A DNA stretch of 64,000 bases from Stictocephala bisonia (Eukaryota; Arthropoda; Insecta; Hemiptera; Membracidae), in NCBI GenBank assembly GCA_035578905.1, contig JAQJVL010000110.1, positions 682,001-746,000 on the forward strand. The letters are read 5' to 3'. Below the pieces are notes generated by a model. That model saw nothing but the letters and a program-made list of their open reading frames with translations, did not search any database and had not been told where the DNA came from. Numbering within the stretch: the first letter of the stretch is position 1; each line of letters begins with the position of its first letter. The translations under genes were made by a program, and so were the position numbers. Shown one piece after another: positions 61,571-64,000 of this stretch.

Positions 61571-61708
61571 TCTTATCACTAAATTCCATCTTTCTTTCCT
61601 GTGTCCATTTGGTCTCTACCTTTACTCCTTTCCTTCTCTGGTTCTGGATTCCACTTTGTAATCTTTGTAATGTTTTGCTGTCTGTTACGTCTGTTTCTTT
61701 GATTTGTG

Positions 61709-61709
61709 A

Positions 61710-61804
<95 letters not shown>
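61709..61804. repeat. (TA)n(GT)n compound microsatellite
   Basis: About 36 TA units followed by about 11 GT units. Open frames through it (YIYIYI, VCVCVC) are artefacts. Confidence 0.97.
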
Positions 61805-61805
<1 letters not shown>

Positions 61806-61864
61806 GTTTTTTGTTTTTTATTTATTTATTTTTTTTTAGGAATTTTAAACTATTTTACGTCCTT

Positions 61865-61903
61865 CCTTCCCTGATTTTGTTGTTATTACAAAATCAGGGA
61901 AGG
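61865..61903. repeat. Hairpin with 16-bp arms
   Basis: CCTTCCCTGATTTTGT and ACAAAATCAGGGAAGG are perfect inverse copies around a 7-base loop. Confidence 0.95.
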
Positions 61904-63124
61904 TATGTATAAATAAATAAATATAAGAAAATAATTATCTAAGTATGTATTCCCCAATATACAAGCTGTACTTATTCCCCAAGGTACAAGTTGAAGATGA
62001 ATTTTCTGAGCCATACATTCAAAGTCAACTAAGCTTTTGCTACTCCCAGCCATGACTGACAAAACAATTGTAAACAAAATAGTAATCTATTTGATTGAAA
62101 CATTTATATCACTAAAAAGTGGGTCTTCTTTGTTATCTACAAGTAATATTTTAATAATTTTAGCTATGAAATCCTTGATAATAAAAAACCATAAAGCTAT
62201 TATAAAATATCTTTTATTAAAACAAGCTCGTTCTACGAGTCTTGAGTATAAAATGGAGCAATGATTAAATATTTGTAAGAAGAATATAATTTATCAATTG
62301 ACTGCATAAATAAATATGTTAACTGCATACAAAAATTTAAGGAGTGCTATCATCTATTTTCTCTTGCCACAAAAATACTACTGTACTAAATTTATGAATC
62401 AGTAATCTCAATGGACTCTGATATTGTTGTCAGGAATATACTAATAACAATTCTTGCTGTCTCTTGATGTCGTGTCTAAATTTGTTCACCTCACACGGGT
62501 TGGGGTGGACCGAAAGTGATGAGCATCAACGAGCGCGGCGGCTCTCCCTCGGGCATTTTTGGTGCTTGGGGGGCCATAAAACTCTCTACACTGGGTCCAA
62601 ACGGACCGCTATGAACAGTTTGTACTCTCTCGCTCACTCTCTGTTACAGCACCTATGCAAAGGAAATGTTTTACCAAGCTGTTCGAACTTGTAATGGAGG
62701 AGTAATTAATTAGGAGTTCTTGCTCTCTTGGTATTTCGTGAACTTGACATTTTTATAAACAGTGGGTAGAATCAGGTATATATTTTCTGGCTGAAATATA
62801 TATTTTATTCAAGGGAAAACTTAAACTATGTTAAAAAAAATTCGAAATATCTATATTATTTACAATTTAAACAGTTAAACATCTTTTGTCAGCAGGATTA
62901 TTCTACCACTCTCCTTAGAAGTTTGTTTTCATTTGATACACTTTCATCGAGAAAAGATAGGTCTGTTCTTTTGTTTCTAAAGTTGTGCACAATTTGATCG
63001 ACAGTTCCTTTATCTTAAACCTAATAAAGCTACGTGTAACAAGAAATAATTTGCTTCCATCCACAGTATTTTTCATTCCAAGATGTAACACTATACAGTT
63101 CTACAGTTTTTTTTTTATATTTAA

Positions 63125-63842
63125 CACTTTCACTGCGGCAATGACCGATCGGTCACGGCGCTTGGCGTACTTCGGACTCGGCCGTGACCATTCGGTCACC
63201 CCTGCCCCTTGTTTTATTATTTGTTCATTAGTGAGATAGCGTTGGTCAGGGAAGGTTGTATTTGTTCGTAGCGTGTAGAGTATGAGTTGTTTTATTATTA
63301 TTTAGTTCAGTTGTAGATTTTGATTTTTTTTTAGTGTTAGTGTTAGTGTAAGTTAGTGTTAGTTCTGTACATATTCATAATCAAGTGTGTTATTTTATTA
63401 AGATGGCTGGGCCATCAAATATTCGTTTATTTGAACATGTTATGCAAGAAGAAGACAATGTAGACATAGATCCAATGCATAGTAGCAGTGACAGTGATTC
63501 AAGTGTTAGTGATATAGGTGAATAGGTACGGGTGTGTTTTAGTAATTTACTTATTTTTTTATTTGTTATATCTAGTATAGGCATAGTGTATTGACAATAT
63601 AAACATATATTTCATACTTTTTATGAAGTTTTGGGGCTTATAATTATGTTACGCATTACCCACATGCTGACGTGACCGATCGGTCACGGAAATCTTTTCA
63701 TCACTTCCAGCCTCCCAGACTACGTAAATCCACTTCAGATGTCATCATGGATACTCACTAAATACAAATAAGTTAATTTCATTAAAAAAAATTTTCAGCA
63801 CCTGGGGCATTTATCTTAGTTGTAGGCGTAGCAGCGAAAGTG
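63125..63842 (+). mobile_element. piggyBac-like element with transposase remnant
   Basis: TTAA at 63121-63124 and 63843-63846. Ends CACTTTCACTGCGGC and (inverted) CACTTTCGCTGCTAC. Subterminal palindromes GACCGATCGGTC occur near both ends (about 63143 and 63677). It contains a short 5' coding head at 63403. Confidence 0.8.
63403..63525 (+). pseudogene. N-terminal remnant of a piggyBac-like transposase
   Basis: ATG opens 40 codons, MAGPSNIRLFEHVMQEEDNV then DIDPMHSSSDSDSSVSDIGE, and stops. Acidic serine-rich starts of this kind are common in piggyBac transposases. The DDD catalytic domain is missing, so at most a truncated peptide is made. Confidence 0.5.
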
Positions 63843-64000
63843 TTAAGGCAGTTAGGTTTTTGAATATCCATAGAAATGAGCGTTATACTTGTCGTGCAAG
63901 TATATTTCTGGATTGTTTAACTGGTTTTTGTTAATATATGTTGATGCTATGTTATTTTAATTTAATTTATCAATAACAGTATCTCTTTTTAATTCTTTTA

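Noticed and set aside
61525..61912. Membrane proteins with YIYIYI or VCVCVC runs
   Set aside because: Translation of the TA/GT microsatellite.

Overview
The window is AT-rich, intron-rich animal DNA and almost certainly comes from an insect. Evidence for this is small exons with GT-AG borders, introns packed with transposable elements, TTAGG-like strings, and insect-type LTR, hAT, piggyBac-like, pogo-like, Penelope-like and R1-like elements. The best host gene is an MSH5 orthologue. Higher Diptera such as Drosophila are known to lack MSH4/MSH5, so a drosophilid is unlikely; a hemipteroid or other non-dipteran insect fits, but I cannot name the species.

Layout. 1-8556: most of a long LTR retrotransposon. 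The 3' LTR (7317-8556) is complete, and only the last 281 bases of the 5' LTR are in the window. It has an 18-base tRNA-Lys primer site, one coiled-coil ORF (510-1871) and about 5.4 kb of non-coding, repeat-rich interior with no recognisable pol. 8935-16311, plus strand: three exons of a TAX1BP3 (TIP-1)-like single-PDZ protein, with LINE, SINE and MITE debris in the introns. 17976-57588, minus strand: eighteen exons of MSH5 (785 codons; every splice phase fits), converging on TAX1BP3. The MSH5 introns hold three hAT elements (32154-34011, 34475-38591, 51509-54656), two TTAA-bounded piggyBac-like elements, a pogo-like element, a putative solo LTR, long inverted repeats, SINE copies and minisatellites. 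57.6-64 kb: a possible upstream acidic exon, Penelope-like remnants, a TA/GT microsatellite with a hairpin, and a piggyBac-like element with a 40-codon transposase-like head.

How the genes relate: TAX1BP3 is a small PDZ adaptor. MSH5 works with MSH4 in meiotic crossover formation. They are neighbours end to end and nothing suggests a shared pathway. Everything else is mobile DNA or its remains.

The most unusual object is the LTR element at the left edge. Its LTR ends are identical over the 281 bases that can be compared, so it inserted recently. It carries a lone open coiled-coil ORF instead of a normal gag-pol, plus two different internal repeat arrays. It looks like an animal counterpart of a large non-autonomous LTR derivative.
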